64,000 nucleotides of DNA from Heloderma charlesbogerti (Eukaryota > Chordata > Lepidosauria > Squamata > Helodermatidae). A model generated the notes under the pieces. The model saw nothing but the letters and a program-made list of their open reading frames with translations. It searched no databases and was not told the DNA's origin. Position numbers and translations under genes: made by a program. Below are positions 1-10,365 of the stretch, piece by piece; position 1 is the stretch's first letter; each line of letters starts with the position of its first letter. Location of the stretch: NCBI GenBank assembly GCA_026122225.1, contig JANEZZ010002764.1, positions 558,001 through 622,000 of the forward strand. The letters run 5' to 3'.

Positions 1-1131
1 CGTCCCTTCACTGAGCCGTGATAGGCTACGTAAATACTTACATAACCTATCACGGCCAAAGCGGGGATGCAAATGGTGTAACGGCCGCCATTTGCATTCC
101 CGCTTTTGCCGTGATAGGGTGCATAAATATTTACGTAGCCTATCATGGCTCAGTGAAGGGACGCAAATGGCGGCCGCTATGCCGGCCGCCATTTGCATCT
201 GCAGACTGCTGTACGAAAGTCCCTTACCTTTGACGAAAGTTGATTCGCGGTGGGGGGGAGGCGCTCCGTCCCTCCCCCCGAAATTCTGGCCGGGGGGGAG
301 GCGTCCCGTCCCTCCCCCAAAAAATTCTCGCTGGGGTGGGAGGTGCCCCGTTCTTCCCCCCTAAAATTCTGGCTGGGGGGGAGGTGCCCCATCCCTCCCG
401 CCCCGAATCCTGTTCTGCCGGGACTGCAAATGGCGGAGGCCATAGCCGCCACCGTTTACGTCCCTGCAGTCAGCCGTGATAGGCTACATAAATGTTTACG
501 TAGTCTATCACGGCTGAGTGAAAAAAACAAACAAAACCGCACATACGCAAATGGCGGTGCCCATGGGTGCCGCCATTTACGTACGCGCTGTTTTTTGGTG
601 TTTTTTTCACTCAGCCATGATAGGCTACATAAACATTTACGTAGCCTATCACGGTATTTTTTTAAAATCTAACCGTAATAGGCTACGTAAATCTTTACGT
701 AGCCTATCACGTTTTTGGGGTTTCTTTTTTTTTTTACTGGAAATGGTGGCAGTGGCAGCTGGTCGGAAGACCGGCTGCTGCAGCCGCCGCTGCCGAACTG
801 CCGCCGAACCGCTGCCGAACTGCCGCTGAAGCCGCCGCCACCAGGGACATTCGCACAAAGTAAGTCCCGTCCTGGGGGGGGTGGGGGGGGTGGCAGACTG
901 CTTCGCCACTGATTTCGGGGGGCCGAATGCGCTGGCATTTGGCCTCCTCGAGATTCGTGGCAAAATTCTCTGACATCCGTACCTTCCATGCAGATGCACC
1001 CGGCCGGTGGCTCCGTGGAGTCGCTGCGGAGTGGAGCCAGCCAGGGTACGATTTCGGGGGGAGGTACGGAACACCTCCCCCCACCACAAATGTCACCCTT
1101 CAAAATGGTAAGTGAATTTCGTACATCCCTA
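1..1131. mobile_element. pal-hAT fold-back element, left end outside window
   Basis: This is a chain of palindromes with arms like GTGATAGGCTACGTAAA (around 20-55, 105-150, 475-515, 620-655, 670-710) and with CGCAAATGGCGGC arms. G-rich blocks lie at 247-400, an AGACCGGC hairpin at 755-780 and a tail-like end near 960-980. The right end is a head in reverse orientation: GGTAAGT at 1107-1113, then ACATCCCTA ending at 1131. An internal head-like sequence near 205-235 shows that the unit is composite. The 3' target duplication would be tctctgat (1132-1139); the partner lies upstream of the window. Proteins translated from it (MIGYVN..., Ala/Pro/Gly-rich) are palindrome artefacts. Confidence 0.75.
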
Positions 1132-1528
1132 TCTCTGATTGGAGACTGCTACTGTTGGTTCTGGCTGAGGGTTCCTATTCACCAAAGCACACTCCCTCTT
1201 CCTCCCACAATCACCTTCCTCCCTCCCTGCGTCCTCTTGCCTTCCCCCTCCCTCCCTCCCTCCCTTCCTCCCTCCCTCCCTTCTCCTCATGCCCCACCAT
1301 ATGAGCATTGATAAGTTGATACATTCTGGAGACAGCCTGCCTGGATTGCTGAGGCATTCAGTAGAGCTCTGAATATACGAGGTGGAGGAGGCACTTTGTG
1401 GGGCACGCGCTTTGCCCCGGGGCACCTCAGTAATGGTCAGAACCGCCTCGGATCATGAGGCTTTTGCTCCAAAACAACTTGCTTCACCTCGTTATTCGGA
1501 CTTCATAACGAGGCGGTGCACAGCCTTA
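1132..1528 (-). mobile_element. hAT-like MITE, TAGGGCTGTGCAC family
   Basis: The right terminus reads CGGTGCACAGCCTTA, the reverse complement of a TAAGGCTGTGCACCG terminus. The same family lies in the opposite direction at 44940-45340, sharing the CCTCGTTA..GAAGTCCGAATAA segment, the GTTGATACATT..GGAGACAGC segment and the ..GGAGACTGCTA.. segment. The pal-hAT copy on its left was inserted into it, since the homologue continues across the junction point. Its left half lies beyond the window. Confidence 0.6.
1190..1286. repeat. CT-rich low-complexity tract (ccctccct)n
   Basis: This is an irregular polypyrimidine tract made of repeated CCTCCCT units inside the MITE. The homologous purine-rich stretch in the other copy is at 45183-45275. 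Confidence 0.85.
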
Positions 1529-3347
1529 GAAAAAAAACAATGCCTCAGCAGTACTAAAGGGTGCTACTCTGTGGAAGTATCCATTTCTGACACGTACATT
1601 GCCCCAGCAAGCCCACTTCAGATGGTAGCCGCTGTTTAGGCATTTCAGTGGGCCCATGTGGACTTAAGGTGGGGACAGAGTGGAGGTGCACACAAATGCC
1701 CTACAACCAACTCCAGCTGCACTCCTATCCTTCACACATTCAGTGTGAATGTGTCAGAAGTACAGGCAGTGTGTACTGGTACATTGGGAACAAGACTTGC
1801 ATGCCCCCCCCTACTCCCACCTCACTTTAAGCCCACATACATTCACTTGAATGTCTGAATAGGGCTATGTGTGCTCTCTCTGTCTGTCTCTCTCTCTCTT
1901 AAATTCCTTGCTTTGGAAACCACAGCTTTGGTAACAATTCATTTGACCAAGGCCTGGCTAAATGCATCTGAACAAGATTTCCCAAGTAACGTTCTGCTTA
2001 AATTTTTCAATTTCCCTCCAAGGCATTTCCAAGAGTCACTTGAAACACAAGTATGTGGTGATGCCTTTCCACTTGAATGTCAAGCAAATGGCAGCCCCGA
2101 GTGGGGAAGTTTGCCACAAGCTACGGCATAATTGCTAGAATGCTCTAAAGAGTGTAGTTGGTACAGCGCCTGCAGTCTTCTTTAGGAAATCTGTCTTTAA
2201 AAAAAAAGATGTGATGTTTTTGCCAAAAATAATATTTTTAAAAGAGGGCTTTGGCATCAGCCTTGACAAGATGAATTCTCATGGAAAGTGCAATTTAAAA
2301 TGCAGGCAAAATACCAACAAAAGAGTTTTAGACATAGTTGTTGATTACATTGGACATCAATAGATTCACTGTATTTTCTTGCTCAATGTATATACATTTC
2401 AATATGTATAATTTCCAGGGAAATATAACAGGTTAATAGCTCTACTATAAAAACTCCCATCATATTCAAGAAATGGGACTCTGAGAAAGTAATCTGCAGA
2501 CAATGTATCTTATTCTTCTTTGAAGACTCCAGAAGGGGAAATGTTGCTTATACCATAGAGAGACATTATTATAGGATGAAGAGATTAGCTATGAGGTATT
2601 AGACAACCGTGGGATTCAAAGGATGGGAAAGAACTAAACTGCTCTGCCTGGAAGTGTCCTTACTTTGCCAGTGCCTTGGAAGATGGACACTTTTCGAATC
2701 TTTTTCACTAGATTAGAGGATGCCTTTTGAACTTGAATAAAATGGTACGCTGTTGTGGAAATGAAACGTTGGGAAAGATTTCTAGGCCTCAGTAAAGTCA
2801 TGATAGCAGAGGTATTTACAGTAGAAAATAGATCTTTAAAAACATCTTCCTTTTCACCAGACAAAAACTCATCTGAGCAAATGACAAGCAATTCTTATTA
2901 AAATGAAGAGGTGAGTGGGATGTTGGAACAGTCTGCTTTTTAGAACCAGGAAGAAAAAAAGGGCATTGCTGCTGGAGATACAATGGATTGGATCCAGAGT
3001 TTTTATTCCATAAGCAGAAGCATTGCCAAGCAGAGTTCCACTCAGAACACTTCCACTGGAAGAAAGGGGCAGGAAGGCAATAATTGCCAGTTCCCCCTCC
3101 TTTTGCAGACACTAGAGCCAACTCCCTTATTCTTCTGGAGGGTCCACCAATCCTCTGGAGAAGATTTTCCAGGGACATAGGGAACTGCAGGGGGAGGCGA
3201 AATAAATGAAGATTGCCTCCTCCCCTGTTTAGCCTCAGGAAAAGCTCAGCTAGATCAAAAGCCTTCGACTAATGGAAGAACTTCTTCCATTTGTGGAAGG
3301 CTTTTGCTGAATCCAAGCAATGGCTACAATCCTAAACACACTTGAAT
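1529..3347. other. No gene recognised; mostly unique or old repeat sequence
   Basis: Nothing here resembles a known protein or RNA. Short frames have no splice context or recognisable motif. The stretch 3260-3345 holds a small hairpin (GCCTTCGACTAATGGAAGAA.. folding with TTCTTCCATTTGTGGAAGGC). It ends with GGCTACAATCCTAAACACAC, which resembles one terminus of the TTA-flanked MITE group elsewhere in the window. Confidence 0.5.
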
Positions 3348-3611
3348 TAGAGCTGTGCACAAGTGGCCTCTTGAAATTTTCCACCCTATTTGTGGGTAGA
3401 GAACTTGTGGGAACAATTTCACCAAATTTATCCAGGGGGAGGAGAAATTCTCCACAGTTCCTCACAGGTAGGGCTCACCATTGGCAAGCGTTGTTGCACA
3501 GTATATTTCTTTTTCCATAAGGGGTTTATTTTGGGGGGTGCTGAAACAACATCAACTGTGTTGGTAGGCTGGTCCCTATTTTGCATCCTCCACAATGTGA
3601 GGGGGCAGTGT
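3348..3611 (+). mobile_element. hAT-like MITE, TAGAGCTGTGCACA family, interrupted on the right
   Basis: It starts TAGAGCTGTGCACAAGTGGCC and is homologous to 56355-57441, through the TGACCTCTTGAAATT.., TTGTGGGTAGA.. and GGGCTCACCATTGGCA segments and the later CAACTGTGTTGG segment. The join ..CTCACAGGTAGGGCTCACCATT.. at 3463-3484 is uninterrupted here, whereas the other copy has a pal-hAT at exactly this point. The copy ends where an L2 fragment begins near 3612. Confidence 0.65.
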
Positions 3612-4756
3612 TGTGGGCTCTGGATAGGGGCGAATGCTCCTTCCTTGTTCTCCTCGACCTCTCAGCGGCTTTTGATACCATTGACCACGGTATCCTCCTG
3701 GACCGCCTGGAGGGGTTGGGCACTGGAGACACCATATTACGGTGGTTCCGGTCCTTCCTCTCTGGCAGGTACCAGAGGGTAGCACTGGAGGTTTCAGACC
3801 CGTGGCCGCTCACTTGTGGGGTGCCACAGGGTTCCATCCTCTCCCCAATGCTATTTAACATCTATGTGAAGCTGCTGGGGGCTATCATTAGGAGGTTTGG
3901 GATGCAGTGTCATCAGTATGCAGATGACATGCAGCTCTACCTCTTGTTCAAATTTTCACCAAGGTTGGCTGTAGAATCCCTGTCCAAATGTCTGGAGACG
4001 GTGAGTGGCTGCATGGGGAGGAATAAGCTGAAGCTGAACCCTGACAAGACCGAGGTACTTTTGGTGGGAGACAAGAGGAGGTTGGGGGATGTTGACCTGG
4101 TGTTAAATGGGGTACAGTTACCCTTGAAAGACCAGATCCGCAGCTTGGGGGTCATCTTAGACTCCCAGCTGTCCATGGAGGCTCAGGTGTCAGCTGTGAG
4201 CCGGACAGTGCTGTACCAACTCCATCTGATACCCCCCTACCTTCCCGACCATCTGCTCCCATCAGTAGTACATGCCCTGGTCTCCTCTCGTTTAGACTAC
4301 TGTAATGCGCTCTACGTGGGGTTACCCTTGAAGACGGTTCGGAAGCTGCAGCTGGTACAGAATGCGGCGGCTCGCCTGATTAAAGGCAGCCGCCGGCAAG
4401 ATCACATCACTCCAGTGCCAAAGGAGCTGCACTGGCTACCAGTTGTTTTCCGGGCCAAATTCAAGGTGTTGGTTTTGACCTTTAAAACTCTATACAGTTC
4501 TGGCCCAGCCTATCTCAAGGAGTGCCTCCAGCAACATCAGATAGGCTGCTCAACAAGGTCAGACTCGGATGGCCTTCTCTCTGTCCCATCAGCCACGACA
4601 GCTAGGCTGGTGAGGACGAGGGAGAGGGCCTTCTCTGTGGTGGCCCCCACTCTGTGGAACTCCCTCCCTAGGGAACTCTGCCATGCCCCCTCTTTAATGA
4701 GGTTCTGCCATGCATTAAAAACATGGTTGTTCAGGCAGGCATTTGGGGTGGGCTAG
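3612..4756 (+). CDS. L2 ORF2 fragment: reverse transcriptase and C-terminal region
   Basis: A continuous frame of about 380 codons from a retrotransposon polyprotein, whose role is target-primed reverse transcription of LINE RNA. It contains motif A (LDLSAAFDTIDHGI), motif B (GVPQGSILSPMLFNIY), motif C (YADDMQLYLLF, where YADDT is usual) and the NPDKTEVLLVG block. The conserved L2 C-terminal region follows, with DYCNALYVGLP and RAFSVVAPTLWNSLP. The endonuclease and the N-terminal part of the RT are missing through 5' truncation, so it cannot be autonomous. Compared with 57627-58952 it lacks a few residues around QLHLI, apparently a small in-frame deletion. The upstream ATG at 3581 lies in flanking DNA and is not a native start. 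Confidence 0.85.
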
Positions 4757-4869
4757 GGTAATTTTAGAAATGTGATGTTTTTAATGTTGAATTTTATTGT
4801 ATAAACTGTTTTTATTGTTGTACATTGCCCAGAGTGGCTGGGTGACCAGGCAGATGGGTGATTAATAAA

Positions 4870-4905
<36 letters not shown>

Positions 4906-4907
4906 AT
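4870..4907 (+). repeat. (AAAT)n microsatellite, LINE tail
   Basis: Perfect AAAT repeats directly after the L2 3' UTR; this is the retrotransposition tail. Confidence 0.95.
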
Positions 4908-5125
4908 TGTGTCTACCTCCTTAAAGTTTTCTTCTGCCATGAAAGAGGCTTCCATTGTTCTACCTCATTCTCAGGGTGTTTTATAATTCATTGTTGTGGT
5001 GTTTTTGAGCTTACCTAATCTCTGCTAGCCTCCCAGGCTGCCTCCACTTCTAGATCTGAAAAGACCCGATGGAAGGAATTACTTCATCATCCCTTCCCCT
5101 GCACTTTAATTAAAGTCTAGGAAGC
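4908..5125 (+). repeat. Older host repeat R, part 1 (interrupted by two pal-hATs)
   Basis: This aligns by eye with the uninterrupted copy at about 61030-61370, sharing ..GAGGCTTCCA.., TCATTCTCAGGGT and GTTTTTGAGCTTAC. The copy continues at 5889-5957 and 10812-10989, so 5126-5888 and 5958-10811 are insertions in it. I do not recognise the family. Confidence 0.6.
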
Positions 5126-5888
5126 TAGGGATGTACGAAAGTCACTTACCATTTCGAAGGGTGACATCTGTGGTGGGGGCGAGGCGCTCCATACCTCCCC
5201 CCGAAATCCTACTCCGGTCGGCTCTGCTCCGCAGCAACTCTGTGGAACTGCTGGCTGGGTGCATCCGCATGGCAGGTCTGCGGACGCAAATGGCGGCCGG
5301 CGTAGCAGCTATCATTTGCGTCCTTTTGCTGAGCCATGATAGGCTATGTAAATATTTACATAGCCTATCACGGCAAAAGCAGGGACACAAATGGCGGCCA
5401 CTACAACATTTTGCATCCCCACTTTTGCCGTGATAGTCTATGTAAATACTTACGTAGCCTATCACATCTCAGTGAAGGGACGCAAATGCCATAGCTGCCG
5501 CTTTTGCCATGATAGGCTATGTAAATATTAACGTAGCCTATCACGGCAAAAGCGGGGACACAAATGGTGGCTGCTACGCCATTTTCATCCCGGCTCTGAG
5601 CCGTGATAGGCTACGTAGATACTTACGTAGCCTATCACAGCTTGTCAGGGACACAAATGGTGGCTGGTGTTGTGGCTGCCATTTGCCCCCGCAGCCCAGA
5701 AGTGGCTGGAGCTGCCGGAGCCGCCGCTGCTGCCGGAGCCGCCACCACCACCGCCGGAGCTGCTGCCGCCAGACCCGCAGCCAGGTAGATTCCATTTCAT
5801 GGGGCTTTCACGGGGTGGTGGGGTGGGTTGCTCTGTTCCACCATGGATTTCTCCCTGGGATCTGTAGCGGAATTCTCTAACATCCCTA
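5126..5888 (+). mobile_element. pal-hAT copy, complete, TSD taggaagc
   Basis: It starts TAGGGATGTACGAAAGTCAC and ends TCTCTAACATCCCTA. The 8-bp duplication taggaagc is exact at 5118-5125 and 5889-5896. Inside are at least four GTGATAGGCTACGTAAA-type palindromes (5335-5375, 5425-5465, 5510-5545, 5600-5640), alternating with short palindromes built on GCAAATGG. A CCAGGTAGA donor-like site near 5782 precedes the tail. It is non-autonomous, with no transposase frame. The paralogous host repeat at 61.0-61.4 kb lacks it. Confidence 0.9.
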
Positions 5889-5957
5889 TAGGAAGCTGAG
5901 GAGACTACAGGCTACCAGAGAAATGATTGTACAATGAAAGACAGGGCACTCAGAAAC
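5889..5957 (+). repeat. Host repeat R, part 2
   Basis: A 69-bp segment between two pal-hAT insertions. It contains GTACAATGAAAGACAGGGCAC, which matches ACAATGAAAGACTGGACAC at 61329-61348 in the uninterrupted paralogue. Confidence 0.7.
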
Positions 5958-6486
5958 TAGGGATGGCGGAGAATTTCTCCCCGAAACTTCAGGGGGCCGA
6001 GCGCCAACGTGTTCGGCCCCCTGAACACGTTTCGGGGAGAAATCCTCCGCACACACCCCCGCACCCCGGACCCCCCCGGGACGGGACTTATCTTCCCTGA
6101 ATGTCCCTCCCGGCGGCAGGTCCGGCTGGCGGTTCGTCGGGTGTTCGAGCGGGGCGGGAGCGGCAGCCGGTCTTTTGACCGGCTGCCGCTGCCGCCATTG
6201 CAATAAAAGAAAAGAAAAAAAAGTCCCCTGATAGGAAGAAAAAAAAAAAAGTCCCCTGATAGCTATTTATTTATTATTTATTTATTTATTTCATTTCTAT
6301 ACCGCCCAATAGCCAAAGCTCTCTGGGCGGTTCACAAAAACTAAAACCAAACAACACACAATAAAACAATTTAAAATATATAGAACATTAAAACCACAAT
6401 ATAACAATACAACCACAATAAAACCTAGCAGCAGTACAGGAGTTTAAAATACAGATTTAAAACAGCAAAGATAAAAATTTAGAAAG

Positions 6487-9400
6487 CTAAAATGCCTGGG
6501 AAAATAAAAAGGTCTTCACCTGGCGCCGGAAGGAGTACAATGTAGGCGCCAGGCGAACCTCACTAGGGAGCTCATTCCAGAGCCGGGGTGCCACAACAGA
6601 AAAAGCCCTCCTCCTAGTAGCCACCCGCCTCACTTCCTTTGGCAGGGGCTCACGGAGAAGGGCCGCTGATGATGATCTTAAGGTCCGGGCAGGCACATAT
6701 GGGAGGAGGCGATCCTTCAGGTAACCTGGCCCCAAGCCGTTAAGGGCTTTGAATGTTAACACCAGCACTTTGAATCGGGCCCGGAAATGGACTGGCAGCC
6801 AGTGCAGCTGGAAAAGTACTGGCGTAATATGAGCTCGCAGGCCAGTCCCCGTTAACAATCTTGCTGCCCTATTTTGGACCAGCTGAAGTTTCCGGACCGT
6901 TTTCAAAGGCAGCCCCACGTATAACGCATTGCAGTAATCCAGATGAGAAGTTATCAGAGCATGGATAACTGTAGCTAGGCTATCTCTGTCCAGATAAGGG
7001 CGTAGTTGGTATACCAGCCTAAGCTGATAAAAAGTGCTCCGTGCCACTGAGTTCACCTGTGCCTCAAGTGACAGTTCTGGATCCAAGAGCACCCCCAAAC
7101 TACGAACCTGATCCTTTAGGGGGAGTGCAACCCCCTCCAGAACAGGTTGAATATCACCTAGCCGGGCAGACGAACCACCCACTAACAGTACCTCCGTCTT
7201 GTCTGGATTGAGTTTCAGTTTATTAGCCCTCATCCAGTCCATTACCGTGCCCAGGCACTGGTTCAGAACAGCCACTGCCTCACCTGGTTTTGATGAGAAA
7301 GAGAGGTAGAGCTGGGTGTCATCCGCATATTGATGGCACCTCAGCCCACACCTCCGGATAACCTCCCCCAGCGGTTTCATGTAGATGTTAAACAGCATGG
7401 GGGATAGAATAGAGCCCTGTGGAACCCCATGGCACAATTGCCATGGCACAGAGCAATAATCCCCCAGCACCACCTTCTGGAATCGGCCATCCAAGTAGGA
7501 GCGGAACCACTGTAGTGCAGTGCCTCCAACTCCCAACCCAGACAACCTATCCAGAAGGATACCATGGTCGATGGTATCGAAAGCCGCTGAGAGGTCCAGG
7601 AGAATCAACAGGGTCGCACTCCCCCTGTCCCTCTCCCGGCAGAGGTCATCCCACAGGGCGACCAAGGCAGTTTCCGCTCCAAAACCAGGCCTGAAGCCCG
7701 ACTGAAATGGATCTAGATAATCCGTTTCATTCAAGAGTGCCTGGAGCTGTCCTACAACCACCCGCTCAAGCACCTTGCCCAGGAAGGGGATGTTGGCCAC
7801 TGGCCTATAATTGTTAACATCCTCTGGGTCCAGGTTAGGCTTTTTCAGGAGTGGTCTAATTACTGCCTCTTTTAAAGCAGCAGGCACCACTCCCTCTCTC
7901 AAGGAGGAATTTGCAACCTCCTGGACCCAGCCGGACAACCCCTCCTTGTTTGATTTAATAAGCCATGAAGGGCAAGGGTCAAGCACACAAGTGGTCGATC
8001 GGACTTGGCCAAGCACCTTGTCCGCATCCTCAGGCCTCAGTAACTGAAACTCATCCAATAAAACTGGACCAGACGGTGCTCTGAACGCCTCTACCAATGG
8101 AGCTGCATTAATGGTTGTGTCCAATTCATGACGAATCTGAGCGACTTTATCCTCAAAGTGCCGCGCAAACTCGTCACAGCGTGCTACCGAGGGTTCCACC
8201 GTCTCTCTCCCTGGCCCAGAATGTAACAGGCCGCGAACCACTCGGAAAAGCTCCGCCGGACGACACTGAGAAGATGCAATGCTGGTGGAAAAGAACTGCC
8301 TCTTTGCCACCCTCACCGCCACAGAGTAGGCTCGATAGTGGGCTCTTACCTGTGTTCGGTCAGACTCAGCACAAGTTTTCCTCCACCTGCGTTCTAGCCG
8401 TCTCCCCTCTTGCTTCATTGCCCTCAGCTCAGGTGTATACCAAGGAGCTGGCCGGGCTCTGCTCAGAGGGAGAGGGCGCTTGGGTGCGATCGTGTCAACC
8501 GCCCGAGTCATCTCTGCATTCCACAGAGCGACCTGGGCTTCGACAGGAGCACCAGCCATACCAGCAGGAAAATCCCCCAGAGCCCTCTGGAATCCATCGG
8601 AATCCATTAATCTCCGGGGGCGGACCATTTTAATAGGTCCCCCACCCTTGCAGAGGGGAAAGGCCGCCAGGAGTCTAAACCTCAGCAAGAAGTGATCTGA
8701 CCATGACAAAGGGACAGATGTTAATTCCTCTACTTTCAGATCACCATCCTCCTGCCCAGTCGAGAAAACCAGATCAAGCGTGTGTCCTTTTATATGCGTT
8801 GGGCCGATGACATGTTGGGACAGCCCCATGGTTGTCATGGCGGCCATGAAGTCCTGAGCCGCCCCGGATACAGCGGCCTCGGCATGGAAGTTGAGATCCC
8901 CCAGGACCATCATCCTGGGGGTCCTCAACACCAAGTCTGAGACCACCTCCGTCAGCTCAGGCAGGGAGTCTGATGGGCAGCGGGGTGGGCGGTACACCAA
9001 CAGAATCCCTAATCTGTCCCGGGTACCCAACACAAGGTACAGACACTCAAGATCTGCACTCGAATGAGCAGGAAGCCTGGAGAGGGAGATTGAATTCCTA
9101 TAGACCACGGCAACCCCCCCTCCCCGACCCTCAAGTCGGTGTTGGTGCTGCACCGAGTACCCAGGAGGGCACAGCTGGGAGAGAGTGACCCCTCCCAGTT
9201 CCCCCACCCAGGTCTCAGTAATACATGCCAGGTCAGCCCCCTCATCCACAATCAAATCATGGACGAGGGAGGTCTTATTTTGGGCCGACCTGGCATTCAA
9301 CAGCAGCACCACCAGACCCGAGGGCAGACTGGTAAGGCTGCCAGGAACCATCAGGTTGGGGGAAGAACCAGAAGAGGGGACAGCTGTAAGGTGTCTAGCC

Positions 9401-9519
9401 CCTCTTCTCCTCAGCTGGCCTGTTAATCCCCCAACGCCATACCTCCCCCTGCCCGTGACCACAGTTATGGTGGCACCTCCCCCACCCCCTGAGTTGTCCA
9501 ATAGTCCTCCCAGGCACAT
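6487..9519 (-). CDS. L2 retrotransposon ORF2: APE endonuclease plus reverse transcriptase, intact
   Basis: A 1010-codon uninterrupted frame ending in TAG. The N-terminal AP-endonuclease domain (about residues 70-290) has LLNARSAQNK, CITETWV, GGGVAVVY, VYRPPR, LGDLNFHAE, HTLDLVF and SWSDHFLL, so all the usual catalytic blocks (N, E, Y, D/N, SDH) are visible. The RT domain (about 540-820) has NYRPVANIPFLGK, motif A LLDLSAAFDTIDHG, motif B GVPQGSILSPMLFN, motif C YADDTQLYLSF and NPDKTEVLLVG. The C-terminal region carries DYCNALYVGLPLKTVRKLQL and RAFSVVAPRLWNELPSE. No RNase H is apparent. This combination is typical of the L2 group within the CR1/Jockey lineage. The proteins nick DNA and prime reverse transcription at the target. 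The ATG at 9519 is the first in frame after upstream stops. No separate ORF1 was recognised between 9520 and 9795. Confidence 0.92.
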   Translation of the reverse strand: MCLGGLLDNSGGGGGATITVVTGRGRYGVGGLTGQLRRRGARHLTAVPSSGSSPNLMVPGSLTSLPSGLVVLLLNARSAQNKTSLVHDLIVDEGADLACITETWVGELGGVTLSQLCPPGYSVQHQHRLEGRGGGVAVVYRNSISLSRLPAHSSADLECLYLVLGTRDRLGILLVYRPPRCPSDSLPELTEVVSDLVLRTPRMMVLGDLNFHAEAAVSGAAQDFMAAMTTMGLSQHVIGPTHIKGHTLDLVFSTGQEDGDLKVEELTSVPLSWSDHFLLRFRLLAAFPLCKGGGPIKMVRPRRLMDSDGFQRALGDFPAGMAGAPVEAQVALWNAEMTRAVDTIAPKRPLPLSRARPAPWYTPELRAMKQEGRRLERRWRKTCAESDRTQVRAHYRAYSVAVRVAKRQFFSTSIASSQCRPAELFRVVRGLLHSGPGRETVEPSVARCDEFARHFEDKVAQIRHELDTTINAAPLVEAFRAPSGPVLLDEFQLLRPEDADKVLGQVRSTTCVLDPCPSWLIKSNKEGLSGWVQEVANSSLREGVVPAALKEAVIRPLLKKPNLDPEDVNNYRPVANIPFLGKVLERVVVGQLQALLNETDYLDPFQSGFRPGFGAETALVALWDDLCRERDRGSATLLILLDLSAAFDTIDHGILLDRLSGLGVGGTALQWFRSYLDGRFQKVVLGDYCSVPWQLCHGVPQGSILSPMLFNIYMKPLGEVIRRCGLRCHQYADDTQLYLSFSSKPGEAVAVLNQCLGTVMDWMRANKLKLNPDKTEVLLVGGSSARLGDIQPVLEGVALPLKDQVRSLGVLLDPELSLEAQVNSVARSTFYQLRLVYQLRPYLDRDSLATVIHALITSHLDYCNALYVGLPLKTVRKLQLVQNRAARLLTGTGLRAHITPVLFQLHWLPVHFRARFKVLVLTFKALNGLGPGYLKDRLLPYVPARTLRSSSAALLREPLPKEVRRVATRRRAFSVVAPRLWNELPSEVRLAPTLYSFRRQVKTFLFSQAF

Positions 9520-9726
9520 ATTAAAATATTAAGATATAAAATATACAAAAGTTTAAAAGAATATAAAAGAGATAAAAGAGAACAGCAGCTAAGAAGGAGC
9601 AGATAAAGTCCACAATACCCCTTCCCCTGGTCTTTAAAGCTGCTGCCCTCTGCTGCTGCTGCTATTTGCTGCTGGTGTTGTGGCTGCTGGTGTCTCTGGA
9701 GAAGCAGGTGGGTAGATCTTGCGACT

Positions 9727-9766
9727 CCAAGTGCGACGCTAAGTGCGCACTTAGCGTCGCACTTGG
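9727..9766. repeat. Perfect 40-bp palindrome in the L2 leader
   Basis: The left arm CCAAGTGCGACGCTAAGTGC is followed immediately by its exact reverse complement, with no spacer. It is CpG-rich and lies between the monomer array and the ORF of the L2 on the minus strand. It could form a cruciform or RNA hairpin in the 5' UTR, or be a dimeric factor site. Confidence 0.9.
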
Positions 9767-9795
9767 CGCGACGCCGAGGCGCACGCCGAGGCGCT

Positions 9796-10365
9796 GCCTC
9801 TGGCAGCCCCGCCTTAAGTACCTGTGGCGGGGGCAGAAGCAGGCCCAGGCTCAGGATCCACCTGGTGCAGCTGCTGGCTGGTCCTCCTTCCCCAGGCTCC
9901 TTCCCGAGCAGCCTCTGGCAGCCCCGCCTTAAGTACCTGTGGCGGGGGCAGAAGCAGGCCCAGGCTCAGGATCCACCCGGTGCAGCTGCTGGCTGGTCCT
10001 CCTTCCCCAGGCTCCTTCCCGAGCAGCCTCTGGCAGCCCCGCCTTAAGTACCTGTGGCGGGGGCAGAAGCAGGCCCAGGCTCAGGATCCACCCGGTGCAG
10101 CTGCTGGCTGGTCCTCCTTCCCCAGGCTCCTTCCCGAGCAGCCTCTGGCAGCCCCGCCTTAAGTACCTGTGGCGGGGGCAGAAGCAGGCCCAGGCTCAGG
10201 ATCCACCCGGTGCAGCTGCTGGCTGGTCCTCCTTCCCCAGGCTCCTTCCCGAGCAGCCTCTGGCAGCCCCGCCTTAAGTACCTGTGGCGGGGGCAGAAGC
10301 AGGCCCAGGCTCAGGATCCACCCGGTGCAGCTGCTGGCTGGTCCTCCTTCCCCAGGCTCCTTCCT
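9796..10365 (-). repeat. 115-bp tandem monomer array, probable L2 5' UTR promoter
   Basis: Repeat starts are at 9796, 9911, 10026, 10141 and 10256: four full 115-bp units and one of about 110 bp, almost identical (one visible C/T difference in the first unit). Because 115 is not a multiple of 3, all three plus-strand frames stay open across the array, which produces spurious repetitive ORFs. Its position upstream of the L2 ORF parallels the promoter monomers of some mammalian L1 families. The promoter role is an inference. Confidence 0.85.

Larger units (their letters stand above)
3612..4907 (+). mobile_element. L2-clade LINE (subfamily b), 5'-truncated
   Basis: Homology to the L2 at 57495-60121 starts at the GGGCTCTGGATAGGGG segment and runs through the RT C-terminal half, a short 3' UTR (..ACATTGCCCAGAGTGGCTGGGTGACC..) and an (AAAT)n tail at 4870-4907. 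It is severely 5'-truncated, as is usual for target-primed reverse transcription. I see no convincing target duplication. Confidence 0.85.

Noticed and set aside
1..833. Many open frames translating as MIGYVN..YVAYHG or RDRLRKYLRSLSR
   Set aside because: They are the two-strand translations of the GTGATAGGCTACGTAAA palindromes and recur wherever the palindromes occur; not proteins.
5330..5650. CRISPR-like array: near-identical palindromic repeats spaced by about 45 bp (also 40265-40490 and 61930-62160)
   Set aside because: The spacers are themselves related palindromes, the context is a vertebrate transposon with TSDs, and no cas genes exist. It is an internal part of pal-hAT.
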